Below, piece by piece: positions 10,266 to 19,793 of a stretch of 52,704 nt of DNA; the stretch's first letter is position 1; each line of letters begins with the position of its first letter. The position numbers and the translations under genes were made by a program. The DNA is from Geobacteraceae bacterium (lineage in GTDB: Bacteria > Desulfobacterota > Desulfuromonadia > Geobacterales > Pseudopelobacteraceae), in contig JAJTBI010000012.1 of assembly GCA_021286935.1 (NCBI GenBank), forward strand, positions 1 to 52,704, read 5' to 3'. Below the pieces are notes generated by a model. The model was not told where the DNA came from. It worked only from the letters and a program-made list of their open reading frames with translations, and ran no database searches.

Positions 10266-10679
10266 ATGAAACGTCTGCTCTCTCTCGCTGCTGCCGCTGT
10301 TCTGGCTCTAACTGTCACCGCTTGCAAGACCGATGAATCGGCCCTGCGTGATTCCAGCTCAACCCTGCTGGGTGCCAGAGAGGTCAAAGAGCTTCTGGTC
10401 GGCAACACGGTTACTGCAGCAAACGGTGATACCTATTATTTTGACCGTGGCGGCGTGGTGATCGGCAAAGGTTCCTATGGTGAGAAAAATAAAGGCAACT
10501 GGAACATCACCCAGGAAGGGCAGCTTTGCTTTAGTAACTGGAATGCAAATTTTGCCCCCAGTGCCTGCTACAAGGTGTTTTTTGATAATGTCAGCCAACA
10601 ACGCAAGCTGGTTGATGGTAACGGTGATGTGAAATATACGGTTATTAATATTATAACTGGAAATCCCAATAATTTTTAG
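10266..10679 (+). CDS. Small lipoprotein of unknown function, within the ilv gene run
   Basis: A 137-residue predicted lipoprotein. MKRLLSLAAAAVLALTVTAC has a basic start, a hydrophobic core and a lipobox (VTAC) with Cys at residue 20. The mature part has GTWN-like and LCFSNW...ACYKVF segments with two cysteines, resembling the DUF995-type pattern seen in other small exported proteins; this is a resemblance only. AAGGAGG lies eight bases before the ATG at 10266, which I prefer to the upstream in-frame TTG at 10248. It sits 50 bp after ilvD and 17 bp before ilvB, with no terminator on either side, so it should be co-transcribed with biosynthetic genes that have no obvious need for a lipoprotein. 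Confidence 0.8.
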   Translation: MKRLLSLAAAAVLALTVTACKTDESALRDSSSTLLGAREVKELLVGNTVTAANGDTYYFDRGGVVIGKGSYGEKNKGNWNITQEGQLCFSNWNANFAPSACYKVFFDNVSQQRKLVDGNGDVKYTVINIITGNPNNF

Positions 10680-10696
10680 ACTTTACGAGGTTTTGC

Positions 10697-12397
10697 ATGA
10701 AAATGAATGGAGCACGTATCCTGCTTGAAAGCCTGAAACGTGAAGGGGTGGATCTGGTATTCGGCTACCCCGGCGGAACGGTGATCAATCTGTATGATGA
10801 ACTGATGAATGTGCGGGAGATCCGCCATATCCTGCCCCGCCATGAGCAGGGCGGTACCCACGCGGCTGACGGCTATGCCCGTGCCACCGGCAAGGTCGGT
10901 GTGGCGATTGCCACCTCCGGTCCTGGTGCCACTAATACCATTACCGGTATTGCCACCGCCTACATGGATTCAATCCCGATGGTGATTATCACCGGCCAGG
11001 TCCCTACTCCGCTGATTGGCAATGATGCCTTTCAGGAGGTGGATATCATCGGTATTACACGGCCGATCACCAAGCATAGCTTTCTGATCCGTCATGCCAA
11101 GGATATCCCGACCATTGTGCGCAAGGCGTTTTATATTGCCCGTTCCGGCCGTCCCGGTCCGGTGTTGATCGACTTCCCCAAGGATGTCCAGATCAGTCAG
11201 GCTGAGTTTAAATGGCCCGAGACGATTGAGATCCGCGGCTACAAGCCGAATCTGGAAGGTCACCAGAAGCAGGTGGAAAAAGCGGTTGAAATGCTGCTGG
11301 CTGCCCGGCGTCCGGTTATGTATGTCGGCGGTGGGGTGATTCTTGCCAATGCAGCAACGGAATTGACTGAGCTGGCCCGTACCCTGCAGTTTCCGGTTAC
11401 CACCACCCTGATGGGGTTGGGAGCCTTCCCGGAGAGCGATCCGCTGGCATTGAAAATGCTGGGAATGCATGGCGCCTATGCCGCCAACATGGCCATGACC
11501 CATTCGGACTTGATCCTGGCGGTCGGTGCCCGTTTTGATGACCGGGTAACCGGCAAGATTGCCACCTTTGCGCCCCATGCCAAGATCATCCATATTGATG
11601 TGGATCCTACCTCGATCCGCAAGAACGTACGGGTGGATCTGCCGATTGTCGGTGATACCAGGGACGTTCTGGTCAAGATGATTGACTGCCTGAAGGGGCT
11701 GACCGAGAAGGTTGCGGCGCAGCACAGCGCCATGGAAGCCTGGCATGAGGATATCAGCGGCTGGAAGGCAAAGCATCCAATCTCCTACAAGCAGAGCAGC
11801 AGTATCATCAAGCCGCAGTATGTCATTCAGAAACTGCGTGAGCTGTCAGAAGAAGATGCCATCATGGCTACCGACGTGGGACAGCATCAGATGTGGGTCG
11901 CTCAGTTTTTTGAATTTAATCAGCCCCGTACCCTGTTGACATCCGGTGGTCTGGGTACCATGGGTTTTGGTATCCCGTCCGCCATGGGGGCTCAGGCAGC
12001 GTACCCCAAGCGCCAGGTGATCTGCGTCTGTGGTGACGGCGGCGTGCAGATGAACATGCAGGAGCTGGCCACCATGGTGCAGCATCGTCTGCCGGTCAAG
12101 ATTGTGGTGTTGAACAACAACTTTCTGGGGATGGTACGTCAATGGCAGGAACTGTTCTTTGACAAGCGCTACTCCCAGACCTGCCTTGAGCTGCCGATGG
12201 ACTTTGCCAAAATTGCCGAGGCCTACGGTGCCAAGGGACTGAAGGCTGATAAACCGTCCGAGGTTGAACAGGTCATCAAGGAAGGTTTTGCCCATGACGG
12301 CCCGGTAATCATGGAGTTCAAGATTGCCCGTGAAGAAAAGGTGCTGCCGATGGTCCCTGCAGGGGCGTCGTTGAATGAAATGGTGTTAAACGCCTAG
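10697..12397 (+). CDS. ilvB: Acetolactate synthase large subunit
   Basis: The 566-residue catalytic subunit. It condenses two pyruvates, or pyruvate plus 2-oxobutyrate, using thiamine diphosphate, FAD and Mg2+. The catalytic Glu is in RHEQGG (residue 50). The ThDP-binding motif begins GDGG at 446 and runs to the LNNNFLGM region near 473-480. The central domain and the family's PGPVLIDFPKDVQ segment are present. Length is typical for a biosynthetic enzyme, and the paired small-subunit gene ilvN starts 21 bp downstream, which argues against a catabolic acetolactate synthase. Confidence 0.96.
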   Translation: MKMNGARILLESLKREGVDLVFGYPGGTVINLYDELMNVREIRHILPRHEQGGTHAADGYARATGKVGVAIATSGPGATNTITGIATAYMDSIPMVIITGQVPTPLIGNDAFQEVDIIGITRPITKHSFLIRHAKDIPTIVRKAFYIARSGRPGPVLIDFPKDVQISQAEFKWPETIEIRGYKPNLEGHQKQVEKAVEMLLAARRPVMYVGGGVILANAATELTELARTLQFPVTTTLMGLGAFPESDPLALKMLGMHGAYAANMAMTHSDLILAVGARFDDRVTGKIATFAPHAKIIHIDVDPTSIRKNVRVDLPIVGDTRDVLVKMIDCLKGLTEKVAAQHSAMEAWHEDISGWKAKHPISYKQSSSIIKPQYVIQKLRELSEEDAIMATDVGQHQMWVAQFFEFNQPRTLLTSGGLGTMGFGIPSAMGAQAAYPKRQVICVCGDGGVQMNMQELATMVQHRLPVKIVVLNNNFLGMVRQWQELFFDKRYSQTCLELPMDFAKIAEAYGAKGLKADKPSEVEQVIKEGFAHDGPVIMEFKIAREEKVLPMVPAGASLNEMVLNA

Positions 12398-12418
12398 GGA
12401 CTTGGAGGAAACAAGCTA

Positions 12419-12910
12419 ATGCAACATACCATATCGGTTGTGGTTGAAAATGAATTCGGCGTTCTGGCCCGGGTTGCGGGCCTGTTTTCCGGCAGGGGAT
12501 TTAATATTGATTCGCTTTCGGTTGCACCAACCAGCGATGAATCCCTTTCCCGTATAACGATTGTCACCAGGGGTGATGATGCGGTCCTTGAACAGATTAC
12601 CAAACAGTTGAATAAACTGGTTGATGTAATCAAAGTGCTTGATTTTAGTGAAGACAACGCCATTGAACGTGAGCTGGCACTGATCAAGGTGTCTGCAGAG
12701 GATGAGAGCCGGGCTGAAGTCTTGAGGATCGTTGATATCTTCAGGGCCAAGATCATTGACGTGACCCCTAAATCCTATACCATTGAGGCAACCGGCGCCC
12801 CGGCCAAGATCAATGCCATTCTTGACCTGCTGCGTCCTTTGGGATTGAAGGAGCTGGTCAGAACCGGTGCGGTTGCCATCGGTCGTGGTGCCAAGGGTTG
12901 GAAAGGGTAG
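12419..12910 (+). CDS. ilvN: Acetolactate synthase regulatory (small) subunit
   Basis: A 163-residue regulatory subunit that activates IlvB and gives valine feedback inhibition. The N-terminal ACT domain (about 4-75) has the classic pattern HTISVVVENEFGVLARVAGL followed by FSGRGFNIDSL. The C-terminal domain (about 80-158) has AKIIDVTPKSYTIEATG. The long two-domain form is also named IlvH in many genomes. The ATG has TTGGAGG ten bases upstream. Confidence 0.95.
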   Translation: MQHTISVVVENEFGVLARVAGLFSGRGFNIDSLSVAPTSDESLSRITIVTRGDDAVLEQITKQLNKLVDVIKVLDFSEDNAIERELALIKVSAEDESRAEVLRIVDIFRAKIIDVTPKSYTIEATGAPAKINAILDLLRPLGLKELVRTGAVAIGRGAKGWKG

Positions 12911-12927
12911 CAGCGGGCAGGCGCTGA

Positions 12928-12956
12928 TTGACAGCGGCAGGCTCCTGTAGTATCGT
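12928..12956 (+). promoter_or_regulatory. Candidate promoter for ilvC
   Basis: TTGACA (12928-12933), a 17-bp spacer and TATCGT (12951-12956). The intergenic gap to ilvC is 111 bp. The same stretch can pair CAGCG with CGCTG before a run of seven T (12965-12971), so it may instead, or also, act as a weak terminator or attenuator after ilvN. Confidence 0.35.
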
Positions 12957-12973
12957 GCGCTGCGTTTTTTTAA

Positions 12974-14038
<1,065 letters not shown>

Positions 14039-14063
14039 CCTGCTGTTGTGATTGTATTTCAGA

Positions 14064-14090
14064 CCCCGCTCTTACTGGGAGCGGGGTTTT
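14064..14090 (+). terminator. Rho-independent terminator after ilvC
   Basis: The stem CCCCGCTC (14064-14071) with GAGCGGGG (14079-14086) and a 7-base loop is followed by TTTT. It is 26 bases after the ilvC stop and marks the end of the ilv run. Confidence 0.9.
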
Positions 14091-14115
14091 CTACGTTATG
14101 TATAATGGACTATTC

Positions 14116-14775
14116 ATGCGCCCATCCAATGCCCTGATAACCCCCGAAGGATACCCGTTTATCGCCTACAGCGTCGGCCTGTTTCTGCTTCTTGGAGCCG
14201 GTACTTTGCTGCTGAACTCTGTTGTTCTGGCGTTTCCTGCCGGAATAGCGTTCCTGCTGGTCCTGTTTGTTATTTCATTTTTTCGTAATCCCGAACGGAC
14301 ACCGCCAGCTGATACCTCCCTGTTGGTGGCGCCTGCTGACGGCACAATTGTCTACGTTGGACCGGCAACCCAGGAACACCTGGGGGCCTGCCAGAAGATC
14401 AGTATCTTCATGTCGGTCTTTAACGTCCATGTGAACCGTGCGCCTGTTACCGGCAGGGTTGTGGAACGTTTTTATAAACAGGGCAAGTTCTATGATGCCC
14501 GCCATCCCCATGCCTCCTGTGAAAATGAACAGTGCGGTCTGGTGATGGAGCATGATGACGGCGTACGGGTGGCCTTCGTACAGATTGCCGGGTTGATCGC
14601 CCGCCGGATCCTCTGCTATGTTGAGGTGGGTGATCAGCTTGAGCGGGGACAACGCTACGGTATGATCCGTTTTGGTTCGCGGGTTGATGTCTATCTGCCT
14701 GAAGGGCTGGAGCCGCTGGTTGCCGCGGGACAGACGACGGTTGCGGGAGAAACAGCCCTGGTCAGGTTGGGGTAG
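14116..14775 (+). CDS. psd: Phosphatidylserine decarboxylase proenzyme
   Basis: A pyruvoyl-dependent decarboxylase that makes phosphatidylethanolamine from phosphatidylserine. It belongs to the short (archaeal/Sinorhizobium-type) family. It has membrane-spanning N-terminal segments (about 18-55), the NVHVNRAPVTGRV motif and the self-cleavage site FGS in RFGSRVDVYLPEG, where serine becomes the pyruvoyl group. From the ATG at 14116 it is 219 residues. An in-frame ATG at 14098 would add six residues, but it lies in the terminator flank; neither start has a good ribosome site, so the start is uncertain. It precedes pssA, the enzyme that makes its substrate. Confidence 0.92.
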   Translation: MRPSNALITPEGYPFIAYSVGLFLLLGAGTLLLNSVVLAFPAGIAFLLVLFVISFFRNPERTPPADTSLLVAPADGTIVYVGPATQEHLGACQKISIFMSVFNVHVNRAPVTGRVVERFYKQGKFYDARHPHASCENEQCGLVMEHDDGVRVAFVQIAGLIARRILCYVEVGDQLERGQRYGMIRFGSRVDVYLPEGLEPLVAAGQTTVAGETALVRLG

Positions 14776-14797
14776 CACCAATAAGGAGCTGACAGCT

Positions 14798-15631
14798 ATG
14801 GAAACACCTGAACAGATAGAGGCGCAGCCTGCGGTAAAACCTGAAAATATCAGGCGGGGTATCTATATCCTGCCCAACCTGATTACTGCCGGTAGTCTGT
14901 TTGCCGGGTTCTACAGCATGGTAGCCACGCTTAATGGCAACTACAGTTCTGCAGCGATCTGGATCTTTATCTCGGCTATCTGTGATGGCCTGGATGGTAA
15001 GGTCGCCCGGATGACCAACAGTACCAGCCAGTTTGGAGTTGAGTTTGATTCGCTGGCCGATCTGGTGGCTTTTGGTGTTACACCGGGTCTGATGATGTAT
15101 GCCTGGGCCCTGAAGCCGTTTGGCCGTCTGGGCTGGTTGGCTGCTTTTCTGTTTGTGGTCTGTGGCGCCTTGCGGCTGGCCCGCTTCAACGTGCAGGTTA
15201 ACACCGTTGAGAGCAAGCGTTTTGTTGGTCTGCCGATCCCGGCAGCAGCCAGTATGGTGGCCTCCACCGTGCTGCTGTTTAACCATTTCGGCTGGCCCAG
15301 CTCCTATAAGAAACTGGCTATTCTGGCCTTGATCTATCTGCTGGCCTTCCTGATGGTCTCCAGTGTGAAGTATTATTCTTTTAAAGATCCTGAGCTGATT
15401 AAAAGGCAGCCGTTTGGCTTTCTGGTGCTGGCTGTGGTGTTGCTGATCATCATTGTTGCTGAACCAGCGGTAATGATGTTCGTAATCATGCTCAGCTATG
15501 TACTTTCCGGGCCAATAGGACTGCTGCTTTCCCTGCCACGACGCAGAAGGCTTGAAAAAGCTATTCACAGGGGACATGAAGAGTTGTTACATGAAACGGC
15601 GGCTACAGAAGGGGATGAATCGTCGCGGTAA
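14798..15631 (+). CDS. pssA: CDP-diacylglycerol-serine O-phosphatidyltransferase
   Basis: A 277-residue integral membrane enzyme that makes phosphatidylserine from CDP-diacylglycerol and serine. The CDP-alcohol phosphotransferase motif (DG-x2-AR-x8-G-x3-D-x3-D) spans residues 66-88 (DGKVAR to FDSLAD). Several hydrophobic segments follow. The ATG at 14798 has AAGGAG nine bases upstream; an open frame reaching back to 14672 inside psd has no such support. It lies 22 bp after psd, forming a two-step phosphatidylethanolamine module. Its last 29 bases overlap the opposite-strand phosphoesterase gene. Confidence 0.94.
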   Translation: METPEQIEAQPAVKPENIRRGIYILPNLITAGSLFAGFYSMVATLNGNYSSAAIWIFISAICDGLDGKVARMTNSTSQFGVEFDSLADLVAFGVTPGLMMYAWALKPFGRLGWLAAFLFVVCGALRLARFNVQVNTVESKRFVGLPIPAAASMVASTVLLFNHFGWPSSYKKLAILALIYLLAFLMVSSVKYYSFKDPELIKRQPFGFLVLAVVLLIIIVAEPAVMMFVIMLSYVLSGPIGLLLSLPRRRRLEKAIHRGHEELLHETAATEGDESSR

Positions 15632-16076
15632 TGCCTGATTCGGTTATTTCCAGAATGGCATAAGAGTGGTAGGAGGCAGGAGCAGCCAGGGTGCCGGGAT
15701 TAACCAGTAACAATCCTTCCTGTTCCACTGATTGAGCAAGATGGGTGTGACCGTACAGGACAGCATCAACTTCTGCACTCTGTCCCCGTTCAATCAGTCG
15801 TGATAGCCCTGTTTTAACACCGTATCGGTCTCCGTGGCACAGCAGCAGACGTACCTTGCCAAAGGTGCAGATCAGTTCTCGTGGTGCGGTTGAACCAAGG
15901 TCACAATTACCGGCAACCTGAAACAGCTGGATCTGGTCGTCAACTGCCTCCAGTAATGAGGCATCCTGTTCTCCATCACCTAGATGTATGACTGCGTCGC
16001 AGCTGCCGGCTGCTTCGTGGGCCTTGAGCAGGGCAGTCTGATTGCCGTGGGTGTCTGAAACAAGTAAAATCCGCAC
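15603..16076 (-). CDS. Metallophosphoesterase, YfcE/MJ0936 family
   Basis: A 157-residue calcineurin-like phosphoesterase. The metal-binding motifs are complete: SDTHGN near 7-12, HLGDGEQ, GNCD, CHGDRYG and YGHTHLAQ. Family members are small phosphodiesterases with a two-metal centre; the natural substrate is generally unknown. The start is GTG at 16076, with only a distant GAGG upstream. It is convergent with pssA (29-bp 3' overlap) and divergent from sppA (45-bp gap). Confidence 0.88.
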   Translation of the reverse strand: MRILLVSDTHGNQTALLKAHEAAGSCDAVIHLGDGEQDASLLEAVDDQIQLFQVAGNCDLGSTAPRELICTFGKVRLLLCHGDRYGVKTGLSRLIERGQSAEVDAVLYGHTHLAQSVEQEGLLLVNPGTLAAPASYHSYAILEITESGITATIHPLL

Positions 16077-16121
16077 TGTACTGATCTACCTCGGAAGGCG
16101 GCTACTGCCGCAGGAGTCTGT

Positions 16122-17012
16122 ATGTCTACGAAAAAAGTTCTGTTGATTGTAGGCGGTTGTTTCCTCGGCTTGGTACTGCTCTTTGCCGGTAGTATGCTTT
16201 TTGCCAAGTTGCTTTTCAGTGACAAGGACAAGGGCTTTGTCACCGGCCCCGGGATCGGACTGGTTGAGGTCAAAGGGATGATCGTTGACTCAACTGAACC
16301 GATCAGACAATTACGCCATTTTGCTAAAAAAGATTCAGTCAAGGCGGTAGTGCTGCGGATCGACTCCCCTGGTGGGGTGGTTGGGCCTTCCCAGGAGATT
16401 TATGAAGAGGTCCGCAAACTGGCTGCCAAGAAGAAGGTTGTCGTTTCCATGGGCAGCCTGGCTGCCTCAGGCGGTTATTACATTGCAGCGCCTGCTTCGG
16501 TTATTTACGCCAATCCCGGTACCATTACCGCAAGTATCGGGGTGTTGATCAAGTTTTCCAATCTTGAAGGGCTGTTTGGAAAATTGGGGGTTGGCTCCAC
16601 CACCATCAAGACCGGTGCCTTTAAGGATGCCGGCGCACCTGATCGCCCGCTTTCGCCTGAAGACCGGGCCATGTTCCAGTCGTTGATCGACAGTACCCAT
16701 GAACAGTTTGTCAAGGCAGTGGCTGAAGGCCGTAAACTGCCGGTTGATGAGGTGCGCAGGATTGCCGATGGCCGTGTCCTGTCAGGAGAACAGGCCAAGG
16801 CGCTTAAGCTGGTGGATAAGCTGGGCAACCTGCCTGACGCCGTTGAAGAGGCTGGTCGACTGGCTGGTATCTCCGGCGAACCATCAATCATCCTGCCGCC
16901 AAAGAAAAAAACTAACTTCCTTGAAATGCTGGCAGAAGGGGCAGAAGAAAAATTCAACGGTGTGCTGAATAAGGCGGCAGTCGGGCGAGGACTCCAGGTT
17001 ACCTACGAATAG
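16122..17012 (+). CDS. sppA: Signal peptide peptidase SppA, short (36K) type
   Basis: A 296-residue S49-family serine protease anchored by one N-terminal membrane segment (about 5-32). It degrades cleaved signal peptides in or at the inner membrane. The Ser-Lys dyad is visible: Ser116 in GSLAASGGYY and Lys168 in TGAFKDAGAP. Other family signatures are RIDSPGGVVGPS and NPGTITASIGV. The size is that of the single-domain form found in Gram-positives and Deltaproteobacteria, not the double-length E. coli form. AGGAG lies five bases before the ATG. A ~122-bp palindrome begins within its TAG stop codon. Confidence 0.93.
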   Translation: MSTKKVLLIVGGCFLGLVLLFAGSMLFAKLLFSDKDKGFVTGPGIGLVEVKGMIVDSTEPIRQLRHFAKKDSVKAVVLRIDSPGGVVGPSQEIYEEVRKLAAKKKVVVSMGSLAASGGYYIAAPASVIYANPGTITASIGVLIKFSNLEGLFGKLGVGSTTIKTGAFKDAGAPDRPLSPEDRAMFQSLIDSTHEQFVKAVAEGRKLPVDEVRRIADGRVLSGEQAKALKLVDKLGNLPDAVEEAGRLAGISGEPSIILPPKKKTNFLEMLAEGAEEKFNGVLNKAAVGRGLQVTYE

Positions 17013-17132
17013 GAGCGGTCTTTTTCCTTCCCAGGCTTGCTGTTATCGTCATGGGCTTGTGCGGCGTGCTGGTGGTACGCCTCCGCAGTATCCCTTGTTT
17101 GCCGCACCCAGAACGAAAAATTCCTCGCTCCT
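17011..17132. repeat. Palindromic repeat element, copy 1 (3' of sppA)
   Basis: An imperfect palindrome of 122 bp between the convergent sppA and aroG-type genes. The left end AGGAGCGGTCTTTTTC pairs with the right end GAAAAATTCCTCGCTCCT. At the exact centre is CGTGC-TGGTG-GTACG (17065-17079) inside GCGG...CCGC. Copy 2 after secA shares the first 15 bases (GGAGCGGTCTTTTTC), the central segment GCTTGTGCGGCGT and GTACGCCTCCGC, and nearly the same length. No open frame is supported in it. It may act as a bidirectional mRNA 3' structure. Confidence 0.75.
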
Positions 17133-17153
17133 TTGGATATGACTATGCTTTGC

Positions 17154-18206
17154 TTACTTCCGTTTCTGCAGCCGTTTGTGGGCTTCCAGCAGGATCTTTT
17201 CCGTGGTCTCCCAGTTGATGCAGGCATCGGTGATGGATACGCCGTACTTCAATTGTGAATGGTCTGCCGGTACCTTCTGGTTGCCCTCTTCAAGGTTGCT
17301 TTCGATCATCAGGCCGGAGATTGACTGGTTGCCGGCCACCACCTGATCGATGATTTGCTCCAGCACCTCTGGCTGTTTACGGAAGTCTTTGTTTGAATTG
17401 CCGTGACTGCAGTCAACCATGATGGTTGGATGAAGACCGCTCTTTTTCAGGCTCTCTTCGGTGTGGCTGATATCTTCCGGCATGTAGTTGGGCTTGCGTG
17501 AACCGCCACGTAGGACAATATGTACATCCGGGTTACCGGTGGTCTGAACAATGGAAGCGCGCCCTTCACGGTTGATGCCCAGGAAGCTGTGGGGGGCACG
17601 GGATGAAATCATGGCATCAATGGCGATCTGGAGATTGCCGTCGGTGCCGTTTTTGAAGCCGATCGGGAAGGAGAGGCCGCTGGCCAGCTCGCGGTGGGTC
17701 TGCGATTCGGTGGTACGGGCACCGATGGCACCCCAGGAGATCAAGTCTGCCACGTACTCCGGGGTAATCGGGTCAAGCATCTCGTTGGCAACTGGCACTT
17801 CCAGGTCGGTCAGACGGCAGAGCAGACCACGGGCAATTCCCAAGCCTTTTGAAATGTTATGCGTTCCGTCCATGCCCGGGTCATTGATCAGCCCTTTCCA
17901 GCCAACCGTGGTACGGGGTTTTTCAAAATAGACCCGCATCACCAGCAGAAGCTGGTCATCAACCTTGCGGGAGAGGGCGGAAAGCCGCTTGGCATACTCA
18001 ACTGCGGCTTCAGTGTCATGGATGGAGCAGGGGCCAACCACCACCATCAGGCGGCGATCCCGACGTTGCAGGATCTCTTTGATCTTTTCGCGACTGCGGG
18101 AGACAAACTCCCGGCCGGTGTCTGACATGGGGAACACCTGGCGCAGGTCAGCCGGGGCTATAATAGGGGTAATGCCTGAAACCTTCAGGTTGTTGGTCTT
18201 GATCAT
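17154..18206 (-). CDS. aroG: 3-deoxy-7-phosphoheptulonate (DAHP) synthase, class I
   Basis: A 350-residue enzyme of the AroF/G/H (class I alpha) type. It condenses phosphoenolpyruvate and erythrose 4-phosphate in the first step of aromatic amino acid synthesis. Visible motifs are VVGPCSIHD (56-64), RVYFEKPRTTVGWKGLINDP, GARTTESQTHRELASGLSFP and the metal-site HGNSNKD. Length is typical. GAGG lies seven bases before the ATG. The symbol is by family; which of the feedback-sensitive isoforms it corresponds to cannot be read from the sequence. trpD and trpC of the same pathway lie 12 kb away. Confidence 0.93.
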   Translation of the reverse strand: MIKTNNLKVSGITPIIAPADLRQVFPMSDTGREFVSRSREKIKEILQRRDRRLMVVVGPCSIHDTEAAVEYAKRLSALSRKVDDQLLLVMRVYFEKPRTTVGWKGLINDPGMDGTHNISKGLGIARGLLCRLTDLEVPVANEMLDPITPEYVADLISWGAIGARTTESQTHRELASGLSFPIGFKNGTDGNLQIAIDAMISSRAPHSFLGINREGRASIVQTTGNPDVHIVLRGGSRKPNYMPEDISHTEESLKKSGLHPTIMVDCSHGNSNKDFRKQPEVLEQIIDQVVAGNQSISGLMIESNLEEGNQKVPADHSQLKYGVSITDACINWETTEKILLEAHKRLQKRK

Positions 18207-18269
18207 AACAACGCCTCGCAGCAGGGGAAATGATAAACAAGATCTCTTTCTACTGGATTGGAGTAAAGC

Positions 18270-18845
18270 TTGTCAAATTCAAACAGGTTTCATGACACTA
18301 AACCTGCCGTATTTCTTGACCGGGACGGCACCATAAATGTTGAAAAGGAGTACCTCTACCGGGTGGAGGAGTTTGAATTTACTCCCGGTGCGGTGGAAGC
18401 GATCAGGCTGTTAAATAAGGCCGGTTATCTGGTGGTGGTGGTCACCAATCAGTCCGGGGTGGCGCGGGGCTACTATACCGAAGCAGATGTGAAAAAGCTG
18501 CACGCCCATATTAATCAGGTGTTAGACTCCCAAGGAGCTCGGGTTGATGCCTGGTATTATTGTCCTCACCATGAGCAGGGCAAGCCGCCTTATAATCTGG
18601 CCTGTGACTGTCGCAAGCCGATGCCGGGCATGCTGCGGCAGGCTGCGGTTGATCATGCAATTGACCTCACCCGTTCCTGGATGGTGGGTGACAAACCAGC
18701 CGACATTGAAGCCGGGCAAGCTGCGGGATGCAGGCCCGTTCTGGTAATGACCGGCTATGGCGCTGAAACGGCTGACAGGTTGCCGTCTGAGGTACCCTGC
18801 TGTCCAGATCTGCTGACTGCTGCTCAATTTATTGTGGCAGTTTGA
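18270..18845 (+). CDS. gmhB: D-glycero-beta-D-manno-heptose 1,7-bisphosphate 7-phosphatase
   Basis: A 191-residue HAD-superfamily phosphatase of the ADP-heptose (LPS core) pathway. The catalytic motif FLDRDGTIN (15-23) is followed by the KEYLYR segment. The zinc-binding loop CPHH...CDCRKP and the HAD motif MVGDKPADIEA are present. The start is TTG at 18270: GGAG lies 7 bases upstream, and there is no in-frame ATG before the catalytic aspartates. It is divergent from the DAHP synthase gene and 111 bp upstream of mreC. Histidinol-phosphatase is a homologous alternative, but the zinc loop and length fit GmhB. Confidence 0.9.
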   Translation: MSNSNRFHDTKPAVFLDRDGTINVEKEYLYRVEEFEFTPGAVEAIRLLNKAGYLVVVVTNQSGVARGYYTEADVKKLHAHINQVLDSQGARVDAWYYCPHHEQGKPPYNLACDCRKPMPGMLRQAAVDHAIDLTRSWMVGDKPADIEAGQAAGCRPVLVMTGYGAETADRLPSEVPCCPDLLTAAQFIVAV

Positions 18846-18870
18846 CAGGGGGTTCGACCCTGTGTTAATG
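18842..18870 (+). promoter_or_regulatory. Candidate promoter for the mre-mrd operon
   Basis: TTGACA (18842-18847), 17 bp, then TTAATG (18865-18870). The -35 overlaps the gmhB stop. ACAGGG and CCCTGT within the spacer form a 6-bp stem, which may be a weak gmhB terminator or an operator. The -10 match is poor. Confidence 0.3.
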
Positions 18871-18956
18871 CTACCAAGTTACTGAACTTGAACTAAAACC
18901 TGCATGCTCCTGATCTGCCTGGCAGAGGAAATGGGCAGAAGGGTACTCCTACATTT

Positions 18957-19781
18957 ATGCTTGATTTTTTTCGTAAATATTCATTGCCCATTCTGGTTGT
19001 TGCGGGGCTGCTGGTCGCACTGATCACTTATTCGCTGAACCTTTCCCGGACACGCCAGGCTAATCTGCTTGAACGGAGTGTGAATGGTTCGCTTGCCCCG
19101 ATTCAAAAACAGGCGACCCACAGCGGTGGTTTGTTGGGCCGAATCTGGCATGATTATATTGACCTGGTGGACGTAAAACAGGAAAACAACCGGCTAAAGG
19201 GTGAGATAAAGCAGCTGAACAGTGCTTTGACTGCAGCCGGTGAAGCGCTGCGTGAAAATGAACGCCTTACGCATTTGCTTGATCTGCGGAAGACGGTTAA
19301 GGAACCGACCGTTGCTGCCATGGTAATTGGTGAGGATATCACCCCCTGGTTCCGTTCACTGACCATAGATCGTGGTTCTGAGAACGGTATTCGAGAAGGA
19401 ATGCCGGTCCTGGCTGCTAACGGGGTGGTGGGGCAGACCGCCAAGGTAACGGCTAACTCCAGCCGGGTACTGTTGTTAACTGATCACGCCAGCGGCATTG
19501 CTGCCATGATACAGCGCTCACGTGCCCGCGGGGTGGTCAAGGGACGTGGTGATAATCTCTGCTCGCTGGAATTTACCATGCGTGGCGAAGATGTGCAGGT
19601 GGGGGATCAGGTGGTCAGCTCTGGTATCGGCGGGATCTTTGCCAAGGGGTTGCCGATTGGCGAGGTGGCCATGGTCAAGAAGGGTGAGTATGGCATTTTC
19701 CAAACAGTAACCATCCGTCCAGCGGTCAGTACTGCCCATCTGGAAGAGGTGCTGGTGGTTCTGCGAGTGCCACGTGATTAA
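18957..19781 (+). CDS. mreC: Rod shape-determining protein MreC
   Basis: A 274-residue periplasmic scaffold of the elongasome that links MreB and MreD to the PBP2/RodA synthase. It has one N-terminal membrane segment (about 9-28), a coiled coil (about 68-105, with QENNRLKGEIKQLN) and the beta-rich MreC core (about 120-270, with RGSENGIREGMPVLAANGVVG). The ATG has only a distant AAGGG, so the start is probable, not proven. mreB is usually just upstream of mreC but is absent here; gmhB takes its place. Confidence 0.93.
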   Translation: MLDFFRKYSLPILVVAGLLVALITYSLNLSRTRQANLLERSVNGSLAPIQKQATHSGGLLGRIWHDYIDLVDVKQENNRLKGEIKQLNSALTAAGEALRENERLTHLLDLRKTVKEPTVAAMVIGEDITPWFRSLTIDRGSENGIREGMPVLAANGVVGQTAKVTANSSRVLLLTDHASGIAAMIQRSRARGVVKGRGDNLCSLEFTMRGEDVQVGDQVVSSGIGGIFAKGLPIGEVAMVKKGEYGIFQTVTIRPAVSTAHLEEVLVVLRVPRD

Positions 19782-19793
19782 GGGCGTGCAGGT

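Noticed and set aside
10970..11776. Minus-strand 268-codon frame inside ilvB
   Set aside because: Composition of a shadow frame (His/Gln/Gly-rich), entirely within a conserved gene.
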